A stretch of DNA of 64,000 nucleotides from Sphingomonas sp. KRR8 (GTDB taxonomy: Bacteria; Pseudomonadota; Alphaproteobacteria; Sphingomonadales; Sphingomonadaceae), in the NCBI RefSeq assembly GCF_023559245.1, contig NZ_CP097462.1:1550001-1614000 (forward strand), given 5' to 3'. Every line of letters starts with the position of its first letter. The first letter of the stretch is position 1. The position numbers and the translations under genes were made by a program. The notes below the pieces were generated by a model that was not told the DNA's origin, did no database searches, and saw only the letters and a program-made list of their open reading frames with translations. Shown here one piece after another: positions 52,614 to 62,800 of this stretch.

Positions 52614-53381
52614 ATGCCCACCCGCCGCATCATCCCCTGCCTGGACGTACGCGACGGCCGCGTGGTCAAGGGCGTGCGCTTCGAAGGCCATCGCGACATG
52701 GGCTCTATCGAGGAGCATACCGCTCATTATGTCACGGCGGGGGCCGACGAACTGGTGTTCTACGATATCTCGGCCAGCCCAGAGGGACGCAGCGTCGATC
52801 TCGACTGGGTTCGGCGGGTGGCTCGGCTGATCGACATCCCGTTCGCCGTGGCGGGCGGAATCCGCACGCGCGACCAGGCCGCCGCCGTGCTCGAGGCCGG
52901 AGCCGACAAGGTGTCCGTCAACTCACCTGCGCTGGAGCGGCCGGAGCTGATCGAGGAACTGGCGCGCGACTTCGGCAGCCAGTGCGTGGTGGTCGGAGTC
53001 GACAGCCTGCGGGATGAGCACGGAGACTATCAGGTCAAGCAATACACCGGCGATCCGTCGATGAGCCGCGCGGCAGGCCGCCGCACCCAGGAGTGGGTCC
53101 GCGAAGCCGCCAGCCGAGGCGCGGGGGAGATCGTGCTCAACTGCATGAGCCGCGATGGCGTACGCACTGGTTACGATGTGGAACATACGGCCGCAGTGAT
53201 CGAAGCGGTGCCGGTGCCCGTGATCGCCAGCGGTGGAGCTGGTGCACCCGAGCATTTTCGCGACGTGCTTGCCGCCGGCGCGAGCGGCGCACTGGCCGCC
53301 ACCGTCTTCCACGATCGCTTAATCGCGATCCCTCAACTCAAGGAGTATCTCACGACGTGCGGGATCGACGTTCGCCCCTGA
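52614..53381 (+). CDS. hisF: imidazole glycerol phosphate synthase cyclase subunit
   Basis: 255-residue TIM barrel that with HisH forms IGP and AICAR from PRFAR. Asp11 in PCLDVRDGRVVKG and the second catalytic Asp in MSRDGVRTGYD. Phosphate loops VAGGIRT and ASGGAG. The hisIE start lies 25 bases inside its end. Confidence 0.96.
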   Translation: MPTRRIIPCLDVRDGRVVKGVRFEGHRDMGSIEEHTAHYVTAGADELVFYDISASPEGRSVDLDWVRRVARLIDIPFAVAGGIRTRDQAAAVLEAGADKVSVNSPALERPELIEELARDFGSQCVVVGVDSLRDEHGDYQVKQYTGDPSMSRAAGRRTQEWVREAASRGAGEIVLNCMSRDGVRTGYDVEHTAAVIEAVPVPVIASGGAGAPEHFRDVLAAGASGALAATVFHDRLIAIPQLKEYLTTCGIDVRP

Positions 53382-53989
53382 CCGCCGCCGATCTCGACGG
53401 GCTTGCCTGGGCGAAGATGGACGGCCTGTTGCCCGCCGTGGTGCAGGATGCCGCAAGCGGACGGGTGCTGATGCTCGGATACATGACTCGGGAGGCGCTG
53501 GCGGCCACGCTGGAGACTGGCTTCGCGACCTTCTTCAGCCGGTCCAAGGGACGGCTGTGGCAAAAGGGTGAAACGAGCGGCAACAGGCTAACCGTCGTGG
53601 GCGTGCACGAGGATTGCGACGCTGACGCGCTGCTGGTGCTGGCCGAGCCGAGTGGCCCCACCTGCCATGAAGGTACTCCAAGCTGCTTCGGCGGCGAGCC
53701 CATCGGACCAGGCTGGTTGGCTGAACTGGCCGCCGTCGTGGCCGACCGCGCCAAGGCGGGACCTGACACCAGCTACACCCGCTGGCTGCTCAAGGAAGGC
53801 GTCGAGCGGATCGCGCAGAAGGTCGGCGAGGAAGGCGTCGAAGTGGCGCTGGCGGCGGTCACCCGAGATGAGACCGGTGTCGCCGAGGAGATCGCCGACC
53901 TGTTGTTTCACCTGACCGTGCTGCTGCAGGCGCGCGGCACCGATTGGACGGCCGTCACCGACGTATTGCGCCGGAGGCACCGCAACTAG
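53357..53989 (+). CDS. hisIE: bifunctional phosphoribosyl-AMP cyclohydrolase / PR-ATP pyrophosphatase
   Basis: 210 residues. HisI domain first (about 1-112): SRSKGRLWQKGETSGN and zinc ligands in EDCDADALL and GPTCHEG. HisE domain next: SYTRWLLKEGVERIAQKVGEE and EVALAAVTRD ... EIADLLFHL, the pyrophosphohydrolase helix bundle. Catalyses steps 2 and 3. GTG start inside the end of hisF; last gene of the operon. Confidence 0.95.
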   Translation: MRDRRSPLTAADLDGLAWAKMDGLLPAVVQDAASGRVLMLGYMTREALAATLETGFATFFSRSKGRLWQKGETSGNRLTVVGVHEDCDADALLVLAEPSGPTCHEGTPSCFGGEPIGPGWLAELAAVVADRAKAGPDTSYTRWLLKEGVERIAQKVGEEGVEVALAAVTRDETGVAEEIADLLFHLTVLLQARGTDWTAVTDVLRRRHRN

Positions 53990-54038
53990 GGACTTAAGAC
54001 CCGGTAGCGGTTGATCGCTCCCGCCCCATATCCGCCGG

Positions 54039-55373
54039 ATGAGCGACGACGATTATCGATCCGTGCCGCGCGGCCGACTGGCGCGTTTTGGCCAGTTCGG
54101 GCGGCTGGCTGGCGGGGTCGCTGGCGGGATGATCGCCGAAGGCGCGCGGCGGCTGGCCGATGGACAGCGGCCGAGCGTGCAGGACATGCTGCTTACCCCC
54201 GCCAACGCGAGGCGGCTGGCCGACCGGCTGGCGCACCTGCGCGGTGCCGCGATGAAGCTGGGGCAGATGATTTCGCTCGACGCCGGCGAGTTCCTGCCCG
54301 ACGAGCTTGGCGCCATCCTCGCCCGGCTTCGCGACCAGGGCTATCGAATGCCGCCTCAGCAGTTGCAGCAGGTGCTGAACCGGGAGTGGGGCACGCCCTG
54401 GCGGCCACAGTTCCGGCAGTTTAACGCCACTCCAATCGCCGCCGCCTCGATTGGGCAGGTGCATCGGGCCACGACACGGGACGGCCGCGAACTGGCGATC
54501 AAGGTGCAATATCCCGGCGTCGCGGACAGCATCGACGCCGACGTCGAGAATGTCGCCACCCTGCTGCGGCTATCGGGGTTGCTGCCGTCCGCGCTCGACA
54601 TTGCCCCGCTGCTGACCGCGGCCAAGGAGCAGCTGGCGCGCGAGGCGGACTATCGGCGCGAAGCCAATTATCTGCAGCGCTACGGCCGGCTGCTGGCGAA
54701 CGATGGGCGCTTTGTGGTGCCAACGCTCGATCCGGAATTCAGTAATGGTCACGTGCTCGCCATGAGTTTTGTCGGGGGAAAGCCGATCGAGACGCTGGAA
54801 GAAGCCGACCAAAGCGTACGGGACACCGCCGTTGCGGAGCTGGTCGAACTGGTTCTGCGCGAGCTGTTCGAATTCAGGTTGATGCAGACCGATCCCAACT
54901 TCGCCAACTACCGCGTACAGCCTGATACGGGCCGCCTCGTGCTGCTCGACTTCGGAGCGGCGCAAGAGGTCGAAGCGCCGGTGTCCGCCGGCTACGCCCG
55001 GCTTTTGGCGGCGCTGCTCGATGGCGACGTCCCGCGTATCCGCGAGGCGGCGGTCGCGGCCGGATTCCTAGGAGCGTTGGCCGTGGAGCGCCATGGCGCG
55101 CTCATTGACCAGATGATTCGCGTCATCCTCGAGGTGCTCGAGCGTCCCGGACCCTTTGACTTTGGCGACCGCGCCTTTGTCGCCACATTGCGCGAGCAAG
55201 GGATGGCGATCGCCGCTGACCGGGACAGCTGGCACCTGCCGCCCGCCACGCTGCTGTTTGTCCAGCGCAAGGTCAGCGGCACAGCCCTGCTCGCCGCGCG
55301 GCTGAAGGCGCGGGTCGATCTGAAGGGGCTGGTTCAACGCACCCTCACGGCGTCGAGCGCAACGGTCGCCTAG
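54039..55373 (+). CDS. ABC1/UbiB-family protein kinase-like ATPase
   Basis: 444 residues, ABC1 (AarF/UbiB/COQ8) family. Family motifs: KLGQMISLD (KxGQ), AIKVQYPGV (lysine of the nucleotide site), QTDPNFANY and LLDFGAAQEV (DFG-like). UbiB members aid ubiquinone synthesis; this one lacks the C-terminal membrane helices of E. coli UbiB and is shorter. It could serve quinone metabolism or lipid transport. Confidence 0.85.
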   Translation: MSDDDYRSVPRGRLARFGQFGRLAGGVAGGMIAEGARRLADGQRPSVQDMLLTPANARRLADRLAHLRGAAMKLGQMISLDAGEFLPDELGAILARLRDQGYRMPPQQLQQVLNREWGTPWRPQFRQFNATPIAAASIGQVHRATTRDGRELAIKVQYPGVADSIDADVENVATLLRLSGLLPSALDIAPLLTAAKEQLAREADYRREANYLQRYGRLLANDGRFVVPTLDPEFSNGHVLAMSFVGGKPIETLEEADQSVRDTAVAELVELVLRELFEFRLMQTDPNFANYRVQPDTGRLVLLDFGAAQEVEAPVSAGYARLLAALLDGDVPRIREAAVAAGFLGALAVERHGALIDQMIRVILEVLERPGPFDFGDRAFVATLREQGMAIAADRDSWHLPPATLLFVQRKVSGTALLAARLKARVDLKGLVQRTLTASSATVA

Positions 55374-55417
55374 CGGCCGGACTTGCGCGCGACCCGCTCC
55401 TTGGCCAGTCAGCCTTG

Positions 55418-55870
55418 ATGCGGATCGCGCTGTTCGAACCTGAAATCGCTGGCAATGTCGGCTCGGTGCTGCGGCTCGGCGCTTGCTTGGGCGCGGCAAT
55501 CGACCTGATCGAGCCGATGGGCTTCGCCTGGGATGACCGCCGAGTCCGGCGGACCGCCATGGACTATATCGATCATGTCAGCGTCACTCGCCATCAGGAT
55601 TTCGACGCTTTCAAGCAAACACTCGCGGGCAGCCGGCTGATCCTTTTCACCACCAAAGCGGCGGAAGATGCCTACACTTTCCACTTCGAAGCAGACGACG
55701 TGCTGCTGTTCGGCAAGGAGAGCGCAGGGGTTCCCGCGATCGTTGCCGAGGCTTGCGATGCCAGGGTGCGTCTGCCGATGCGGGCGGAGGTGCGTTCGCT
55801 CAATCTCGCGACATCGGCGGCGCTGGCACTGGGTGAAGCCCTGCGGCAGACCGGCGGCTTGCCAGCCTGA
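55418..55870 (+). CDS. trmL: tRNA (cytidine/uridine-34 2'-O)-methyltransferase
   Basis: 150-residue minimal SPOUT enzyme modifying the wobble position of tRNA-Leu. Motifs: ALFEPEIAGNVGSVLRLGAC, LLFGKESAGVPA and VRLPMRAEVRSLNLATSAAL. ATG 55418. 44 bases after the ABC1 gene; its stop is one base from the convergent receiver-kinase gene. Confidence 0.93.
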   Translation: MRIALFEPEIAGNVGSVLRLGACLGAAIDLIEPMGFAWDDRRVRRTAMDYIDHVSVTRHQDFDAFKQTLAGSRLILFTTKAAEDAYTFHFEADDVLLFGKESAGVPAIVAEACDARVRLPMRAEVRSLNLATSAALALGEALRQTGGLPA

Positions 55871-55871
55871 A

Positions 55872-56903
55872 TCAGGCGGCCTGGAGTACCGCCCGGACAC
55901 CGGCGGGTGAGGCTTCGTAGGCGAAGCTGGCCGACAGGCTGCGAGCCATCGCATGGATAATCTTGGAGCCTAGGCCGCTGCCCTTTGGCTTGGCACCCGC
56001 CGGCATGCCGACACCGTCGTCCTCGATCTCCAAGCGGAAGCCGCTCGGCACCTTGCCGGCAAGCCTGACCCTTATCTCGCCCGGCTCCTCGGGTTGATAG
56101 GCGTACTTGCAGGCGTTGCTGACCAACTCATTGACCACGACGCCAAGCGAGACCGCATGATCCGTCTTCATGACCAGCTGGTCGGCTTGCAGCCGGATCG
56201 GGCGCGGCGCGGAAGGGGTCGACCAGGTATCCTGCAGCTCAGCCACGATGGCCGCTAGATATTCGTCCATCGCCACGCTTTCGACGTCGTCCGACGTGTA
56301 GAGCCGGCGGTGCACCTGGGCGATCGCCTTAATCCGGCTGTCGGTGTCACGCAGTGCCTCGCGTGCGGCCTCGTTGGTGACGTCGCGCGCTTGCATGTGG
56401 ACGAAGGCGGACACCATCTGCAGCGAGTTGGCGACCCGGTGATTGACCTCCCGAAGGAGCGCCTGAAGCCGCTCGTTCGAGCTTTTCAGCGCCTGCTCGG
56501 CGGCGAGCTTCTCCTGCTGCAGCCGAACCGCTGCCAGCGTCGTATCGAAGCTCTGCTCCAGAAGTTCGACGAAGTCGCCGCCGGTCGACTTGACGATATA
56601 GTCAGCAGCACCCGCCTTGAGCGCCGCCACTGCGACCCGGCTCTCCTCGGATCCGGTGACATAGACCACCGGCGGACAGTCACGCAGCTTGCGCAGGGCG
56701 GTGAGCGTTTCCAGCCCGTCCTGCCCCGGCATGTAATGATCAACGGCGATCACGTCGAAGCCGCCAGCCGCGGCCAGGGCGAGGCCTTCATCGCCGGTGT
56801 TCGCCGTAGCGACCCGGTAGCCCTGACGCTCGAGCGACTTCTGCACCAGGCGGCACAGACCGGGATCGTCGTCGATGTAGAGGATGCGACGCGCTTGCTT
56901 CAC
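55872..56903 (-). CDS. receiver-histidine kinase hybrid (HisKA_2/HWE type)
   Basis: 343 residues. N-terminal receiver (1-115) with DDD at 11-13 and phospho-acceptor Asp55 in AVDHYMPG, a short coiled linker, then a HisKA_2-type kinase with His155 in LREVNHRVANSLQM and HATPase NELVSNACKYAYQP, DDGVGMP, GSGLGSKII. The input is thus a phosphorylated receiver and the output its own kinase, typical of alphaproteobacterial stress circuits. GTG start overlaps the upstream receiver gene. Confidence 0.9.
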   Translation of the reverse strand: MKQARRILYIDDDPGLCRLVQKSLERQGYRVATANTGDEGLALAAAGGFDVIAVDHYMPGQDGLETLTALRKLRDCPPVVYVTGSEESRVAVAALKAGAADYIVKSTGGDFVELLEQSFDTTLAAVRLQQEKLAAEQALKSSNERLQALLREVNHRVANSLQMVSAFVHMQARDVTNEAAREALRDTDSRIKAIAQVHRRLYTSDDVESVAMDEYLAAIVAELQDTWSTPSAPRPIRLQADQLVMKTDHAVSLGVVVNELVSNACKYAYQPEEPGEIRVRLAGKVPSGFRLEIEDDGVGMPAGAKPKGSGLGSKIIHAMARSLSASFAYEASPAGVRAVLQAA

Positions 56904-57343
56904 GCGGCGTCGGGTTCCGGGACCTGTATCACCGACAGGAACAGCCCAAGCTGACGGATGGCGTCGGCGAAGCTCTCGTAGTTCACCGGCTTGGTGATGT
57001 AGACGTTCGCACCCAGGTCGTAGCAGCGCTCGATCTCGACTTTGTCGTCGGTCGTGGTGAGAACGACCACGGGCGTCCGCTTCAGCGCGGGGTCGCTCTT
57101 GATACGCTCGAGGATCTCGGTCCCACTCATGTCGGGCAGGTTAAGGTCCAGCAGGACCAGCGCCGGTCCGTTCTTGCACGGCCCCTCGGGGTCGTTGAAC
57201 AGATAGTCGAGCGCGCTTCCGCCATCGAGAAAGTGCTTCAGCGTGTTGGAGATGCCCGCGCGCCGGATGTTCTTCTCGATCAGCCGCGCATGGCCCTCGT
57301 CATCTTCGATCATGACGATGCTGACGGGTCGCTGCTGGTTCAA
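56900..57343 (-). CDS. single-domain response regulator (Rcp1-like)
   Basis: 147 residues, a stand-alone receiver. Acidic pocket EDD at 13-15, phospho-acceptor Asp66 in VLLDLNLPDMSG, VVLTTTDD and KPVNYESF. No output domain; the DYLFN insert after helix 2 is typical of Rcp1-type receivers paired with phytochrome-like kinases. TTG start overlaps the kinase gene by 4 bases. Confidence 0.9.
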   Translation of the reverse strand: MNQQRPVSIVMIEDDEGHARLIEKNIRRAGISNTLKHFLDGGSALDYLFNDPEGPCKNGPALVLLDLNLPDMSGTEILERIKSDPALKRTPVVVLTTTDDKVEIERCYDLGANVYITKPVNYESFADAIRQLGLFLSVIQVPEPDAA

Positions 57344-58827
57344 GCTTCAGGCTCCTGTTCGCGGTAAATCGTTGGGATAACTAAACGAAAAGTCGCACCT
57401 TGGCCAACCTGCGAGCTGACGTCGATCGAACCTCCGAGCCGGTAAGCGAGCGCGCGGACGTGGGCAAGGCCGAGCCCCTCGCCGGCCACGTCCTGCTTTC
57501 CGGCACGCCGGAACAGGTCGAAGATACGCTCATGGTCCTTGGGGTCGATTCCCCGGCCATCATCACTGACGCTGATTTCGGTCATTGGACCCCTGGTCAC
57601 CGCGCCGACGCGGATGTGGCCGCCGCGCTCCACGCCGTATTTGAGAGCATTGTCGACGAGGTTGGAGACGATCTGCTCGATCACCACCCGGTCCTGCTCG
57701 ATGACAGGCATCCGTTTGCCGACCTCCACACTTGCGTCGAGGGCGCTCAGTTGCTGTTCGAAGGTCCGGGCAATTCCGGGGATCACCTCACCTAGGTCCA
57801 GCCGCTCGGGACGAAGATTGCGGCGACCCTCTCGGGAGAGGCGCAGGATCGCGTTGATGAGCCGGTCCATCTTTTGGGTCGAGGCACGGATGAAACTCAC
57901 CGCTTCGGGCAGGTCCTCCCGCGCCGCCAGCCGCGCAGGCTCATCGACCAGTTGGGGCGCCTCGGCATCGACCTTGTCGATCAATCCCGTGAGCGCCTTG
58001 GCCGAAGTGTCGAGCTCGGCGGTGAAACCCATGATGTTGACGAGAGGTGAGCGCAGGTCGTGGCTCACGATGTAGGCAAAGCGCTGCAACTCGGCGTTCA
58101 CCCGTCTCAGTTCGGCGGTGCGTTCCCGGACGCGTGCTTCGAGGCCAGCGTTTAGCTGGTCGACCCGCGCGCGGGCGCCCTCGAGCTGTCCGGTATAGCG
58201 GCGAACAGTGAGGAAGGTCACGAGGCCAAGCAAGCCGAGCAGTAGCCCGGTGACTAGCAACGCGAGCTGGGACCAGCCCGACGCGCGCTTAGCGTCCCCG
58301 ATCCGAATGCGGAGCAGGCGAAGTTCTTCCGCTCGCATTTCCGCCAGCACGGCGCGAATGGCGTTGAGCCGCCGCTTGTCCATTTCAATCCCCAGCGCCG
58401 CCTGCGCCGCGTCGGCACCGCGCTGGTCGGTCAGGGCGATGATCCGATTAAGGGTGTCGCGTTCATCGGCAAGCATGGGGATGAGCCGCGCGATCGTCCT
58501 TGTCTGGACGGGATTGTCGCTGGTTTCGCGGCCGATGCTGTCGAGCGCCGGCGCGAAAAGGTCGCGGTTCTGTTGGAAGGTCTGGCGTCGCTTGACATCG
58601 GGGCGGATGACGTAGCCCCGAGCCGCCGTTTCGCTGCGTTCGACAGCCAGGTCGAGCCGGCTAAGTTCATCAACTACGCGAAAGGTGTGCTGAACCCACT
58701 GGTTGCTGCGCTGGTCAATTGCCTGGCTGACGAGGGCGGCGCCAAAAGCCCCCGCAAGCAACAGGAAGCCGAGCAGCATCGCGCCAAGCGCAAGTCGGTT
58801 GAACCGGCGTTGATCGAGTTCAAACAT
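57340..58827 (-). CDS. CHASE3-domain sensor histidine kinase
   Basis: 495 residues. N-terminal membrane helix (about 12-34), CHASE3 extracytoplasmic sensor (RTFQQNRDLFAPALDSI region), second helix about 187-207, coiled coil, then HisKA with IVSHDLRSPLVN and HATPase (NLVDNALKYG, DDGRGIDP, GEGLGLAHVRALA). First gene of the three-gene signalling operon followed by the stand-alone receiver and receiver-kinase. Ligand unknown. Confidence 0.9.
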   Translation of the reverse strand: MFELDQRRFNRLALGAMLLGFLLLAGAFGAALVSQAIDQRSNQWVQHTFRVVDELSRLDLAVERSETAARGYVIRPDVKRRQTFQQNRDLFAPALDSIGRETSDNPVQTRTIARLIPMLADERDTLNRIIALTDQRGADAAQAALGIEMDKRRLNAIRAVLAEMRAEELRLLRIRIGDAKRASGWSQLALLVTGLLLGLLGLVTFLTVRRYTGQLEGARARVDQLNAGLEARVRERTAELRRVNAELQRFAYIVSHDLRSPLVNIMGFTAELDTSAKALTGLIDKVDAEAPQLVDEPARLAAREDLPEAVSFIRASTQKMDRLINAILRLSREGRRNLRPERLDLGEVIPGIARTFEQQLSALDASVEVGKRMPVIEQDRVVIEQIVSNLVDNALKYGVERGGHIRVGAVTRGPMTEISVSDDGRGIDPKDHERIFDLFRRAGKQDVAGEGLGLAHVRALAYRLGGSIDVSSQVGQGATFRLVIPTIYREQEPEA

Positions 58828-58997
58828 GCTTTTGCCTTGGCGAGCCTCAGCACGATGGGCAAGCGTTTGCCGGCGGATCGGAGGCGGCAGCAGGGGCCGA
58901 TGGGGTACGGCTTCGTCCGAGCCGGTCGTTAACGAGAGTTTGCTTGCTCTAGCCGTGGATGATGGGCACTCTTCGCCGACATCGAGGGGGACGCCGC

Positions 58998-59864
58998 ATG
59001 AACGCTCGCGCTGCTGGTTTAGCTTGTTTCCTGCTGGCCATGTCGGCTCCAGCTTCGGCGGTTGAGCCGAGCGCCGCAGACCTTGTCGCCAAGAATTTGG
59101 CCGCTCGTGGGGGCGCCTCGGCCTTGGCCGCGATCAACGCGCTCCAGTTCGACGGCAAGTTCATTGCCCCTGGCGACTTCCAGCTCACCTATCACGAGGT
59201 CCGCGCCCGGGGTGGAGCAGGCGGCGACCGGGTGCGTGACGACCTCAGCGTCCAGGGTCTCACGGTGGTGCAAGCGTATGACGGTCAGTCGGCCTGGAAG
59301 ATCAATCCTTTCCAGGGCCGCAAAGATGCCGAGCGGATGTCCACCGACGAGGCCCGCGCGCAGGCCGACGCAGCCCTGATCGACGGCGTGCTGCTGGCAT
59401 CGCTACGCGACGGCTCGACCGTTCGTTACCTCGGTCGCGAAGACTTCGATGGAACCAACGCCTACAAGTTGCAGGTCCGGCAGAAGGACGGCGATCAATA
59501 TGATTACCTCCTTGATCCGGACACCTTCCTTGAGATCCGGGCGACCGAGACTCGGCAGGTGCGCGGGGCGCAGACCGTCACCGATTATGAGTATGGCGAC
59601 TATGAGAAGGTCGGCGGTGTCTACTTCCCGATGGCGATCGACAGCTGGCAGCCGACTCAGCCCGGCCAGCGAGTGCGGATCCTGATTGCGTCGGCGGTGG
59701 CGAACCCGAAGGTCGACCCGGCGAGTTTCGCACAACCCGGCGGAAGCGCAGCCCGAGCCGCGCCGGCCGCTCCCGATGCGTCGGAGCAGAAACCGTCGCA
59801 AACGCCACAACCGCCCCAACCGACAACCCCGGCAAGCCCGGCCAAGTCCTCCCCGGCGCACTGA
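58998..59864 (+). CDS. exported LolA-like protein
   Basis: 288 residues from ATG 58998 with GAGGGGG upstream; signal peptide ends APASA. The mature domain (about 30-230) has the outer-membrane lipoprotein-sorting (LolA-like) pattern: ALAAINALQFDGKF, AYDGQSAWKINPFQG, YLLDPDTFLEIRATE and DYEYGDYEKVGGVYFPM. C-terminal 50 residues are a Pro/Ala/Ser-rich tail. It lies 14 bases ahead of the large Asp-box protein, probably one transcript. Likely lipid- or lipoprotein-binding in the periplasm. Confidence 0.8.
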   Translation: MNARAAGLACFLLAMSAPASAVEPSAADLVAKNLAARGGASALAAINALQFDGKFIAPGDFQLTYHEVRARGGAGGDRVRDDLSVQGLTVVQAYDGQSAWKINPFQGRKDAERMSTDEARAQADAALIDGVLLASLRDGSTVRYLGREDFDGTNAYKLQVRQKDGDQYDYLLDPDTFLEIRATETRQVRGAQTVTDYEYGDYEKVGGVYFPMAIDSWQPTQPGQRVRILIASAVANPKVDPASFAQPGGSAARAAPAAPDASEQKPSQTPQPPQPTTPASPAKSSPAH

Positions 59865-59878
59865 GAAGGATGATGCCC

Positions 59879-62800
59879 ATGCGCATTTCGATCACCGCGC
59901 TGCTTCTCGCCGCCAGCAGCACCGCCGCGATGGCCGCCAGCCCAGCCGCACCCACGCCGACCGTGGACTCGGGCACCGTCTCCGGCCTTGGCATCCGCAA
60001 CATCGGTTCGGCGACCATGTCGGGGCGCATCGCCGCGCTTGCTGGTCACCAGGAGGCTGACGGAAAAGTCACGCTGTATGTCGGCGCGGCCTCTGGCGGC
60101 GTATGGAAGTCGGAAGACAGCGGAACGACTTTCCGCCCTGTATTCGACAAGGCCGGGTCGCAGTCGATTGGCGCCATCGCTATCGATCCCAAGGACCCGA
60201 AGACCATCTGGGTGGGCACGGGAGAATCGTGGACACGCAATTCCGTCTCGATCGGTGACGGCATCTGGAAGTCGACAGACGGCGGCGACAACTGGACCCG
60301 CGTGGGGCTCCCCCGGACCGAACGCATCACGAAAATCGCGATCGATCCCACGAACAGCAACATCGTTTATGCCTGCGCGCCCGGCGCCCTGTGGAGCGAC
60401 AGTGCCGATCGCGGCCTCTACCGCACCCTCGATGGTGGTGCGACCTGGAGCCTGGTGCTCAAGGGCTCGAACCTTTCGACCGGCTGTTCGTCGGTGACGC
60501 TCGATCCCGCGAACCCGCGGCACCTGCTGGCGGGCCTGTGGGACTTCCGGCGCAAGGGCTGGACCTTCCGTTCTGGCGGTGAAGGGCCGACCGCTCCGTC
60601 CGGTAGCCGCATGATGGAAAGCCAGGACGGCGGCGCGACTTGGGTCCCGCTTGATTCCTCCACCCGATCGGGCCTTCCGAAAGGTCCGTGGGGCCGGGTG
60701 GAGGTGGTCTTCGCACCGTCCAACCCGAAGATGATCTACGCCTTCATCGAGAATGTCCGTTCGGCGCTGTTCGCGTCGAGCGACGGTGGGCGCACTTGGG
60801 AGGAGCGGGACCGCAGCCAGGGCATGGTCTGGCGACCATTCTACTTCAGCCGGTTGGTGGTCGATCCCAAGGACGACCAGAAGCTCTACAAGATGGGCTT
60901 CTCGGTCATCGCTTCGGAGGACGGCGGCAAGAGCTTCGCGAACGCGGCCGGCGCCAGCCATGGCGACTGGCACGACGTCTGGATCAATCCGAACAACAGC
61001 AAGGAGCTGGTTGGCGCGGACGACGGCGGACTTTGGTTCAGCCATGATGGCGCCAACAAATGGTGGAAGGGGTATAACCTCCCAATCAGCCAGTTCTATC
61101 ACGTCAGCGTCGACGATCGTGATCCCTATCAGGTCTACGGCGGGCTTCAGGACAATTCGAGCTGGGTCGGCGATCAGGAATATCCCGGCGGCATCACCAA
61201 CTCGCGGTGGGAGAATGTGTACGGCGGCGACGGCATGTGGACGTTCGCTGATCCGACCGATCCCAACTTCGTCTACGCCGAATATCAGGGCGGGACGATT
61301 GCGCGCATCGACCGGCGGACACTGACGGGGCGGTCGATCCAGCCGCTACCGGGCTACAAGGAAAAGCTCCGGTACAATTGGAACACGCCGATCGCATTGT
61401 CTCCGAACGACAAGTCCGTGCTGTATATCGGGTCGCAATTCCTGTTCCGCACGCGTGATCATGGTGCGACCTGGGATCGCATCTCGCCCGACCTCACGAC
61501 CAACGACCCGATGCGCCAAAAACAGGAGCAGTCGGGTGGGATCACCGTCGACAACAGCGCCGCGGAAACCAACGCCACCATCTACTCCATCTCCGAAAGT
61601 CCGCTCTCGCCCGGGCAGATCTGGGTCGGAACGGACGACGGAAATGTCCAGCTGACCCGTGATGGCGGGGCGCACTGGACCAATCTCACCCGCAACCTCA
61701 AGGTGCCCGCCGGCAGCTGGGTCTCGTGGGTCGAGGCGAGCCGGAGCGACGCCGGGACCGCCTATGTCGCAATCGATCGCCACACCTATGGCGACTTTGC
61801 CCCCTACGTGTTCCGGACCACCGATTACGGCCGGAGCTGGCAGCCAATCGTCGGCGCCCGAACCAACGCCGTGACGGGCCATGCGTGGGTGATCAAGGAA
61901 GATCCCAGGCGTCCGTCGATCCTGTACCTTGGAACTGAGAAGGGTCTTTTCACTTCGATCGATCGGGGTACGACCTGGGCGCGGTTCAAGCCAACCGGCT
62001 TCCCGGACGTCGCGGTCCGCGACATCGCCTTCCAGACTCGCGACGACGACATGGTGCTGGCGACGCACGGGCGGGGGATCTGGATCGTCGACGACATCTC
62101 ACCGCTGCGCAGCCTCGATGCATCCACACTGGCGGCCGACCTGAAGCTCATTCCGTCCCGGCCGGTCGAACAGCGCCTGCGCGGCAGCGGTGGCTGGGCC
62201 GAGGGGGATGCCACCTACGCCGGTCAGAACCCGCCGGACGGCGCGCAGATCAGCTACTATCAGCGCGCCCGGCACGTCATCGGTCGGATGAAGGTCGAAA
62301 TCCTGGACGCGAATGGCGCGGTGGTGGACGAATTGCCGGCCGCTCGGCGCAAGGGGCTGAACCGCATCAGCTGGTCGATGCTGACCAAGCCGCCGCAGGT
62401 CCCGCCGGCCGCCTCCATCGCGGGCGCTTCGACGCAGGGACAGCGAGTCATGCCGGGTCGTTACACGGTGCGGATCACCAAGAATGGCGTAGCGGAAACG
62501 ATGCCGCTCGACGTCGTGCTCGATCGCCGCGCGACCTACACGCTCGCGGATCGCAAGGCACAGTATGACGCGGCCGAGCGGGTGAAGTCGCTTTTCTCGC
62601 GGATGAGTACTCTTGCCGCCAAGATCGCCGCCGCTCGTGAGGGTGCCGAGCGGATCGCTGACGACAAGGGTGCACCCGCCCCCACGCGGGAGCTTGCCGA
62701 GAAAGTAGCGGAGCGCGGTGACGTACTACGCAAGCAGATCGCGGCGACCACCGAGGGTGGCGCGATCACGGGTGAAGAGCGGCTGCGCGAACATACCGAT

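Noticed and set aside
59657..61102. 481-residue open frame opposite the Asp-box protein
   Set aside because: Shadow of the repeat-containing gene; composition is not protein-like.
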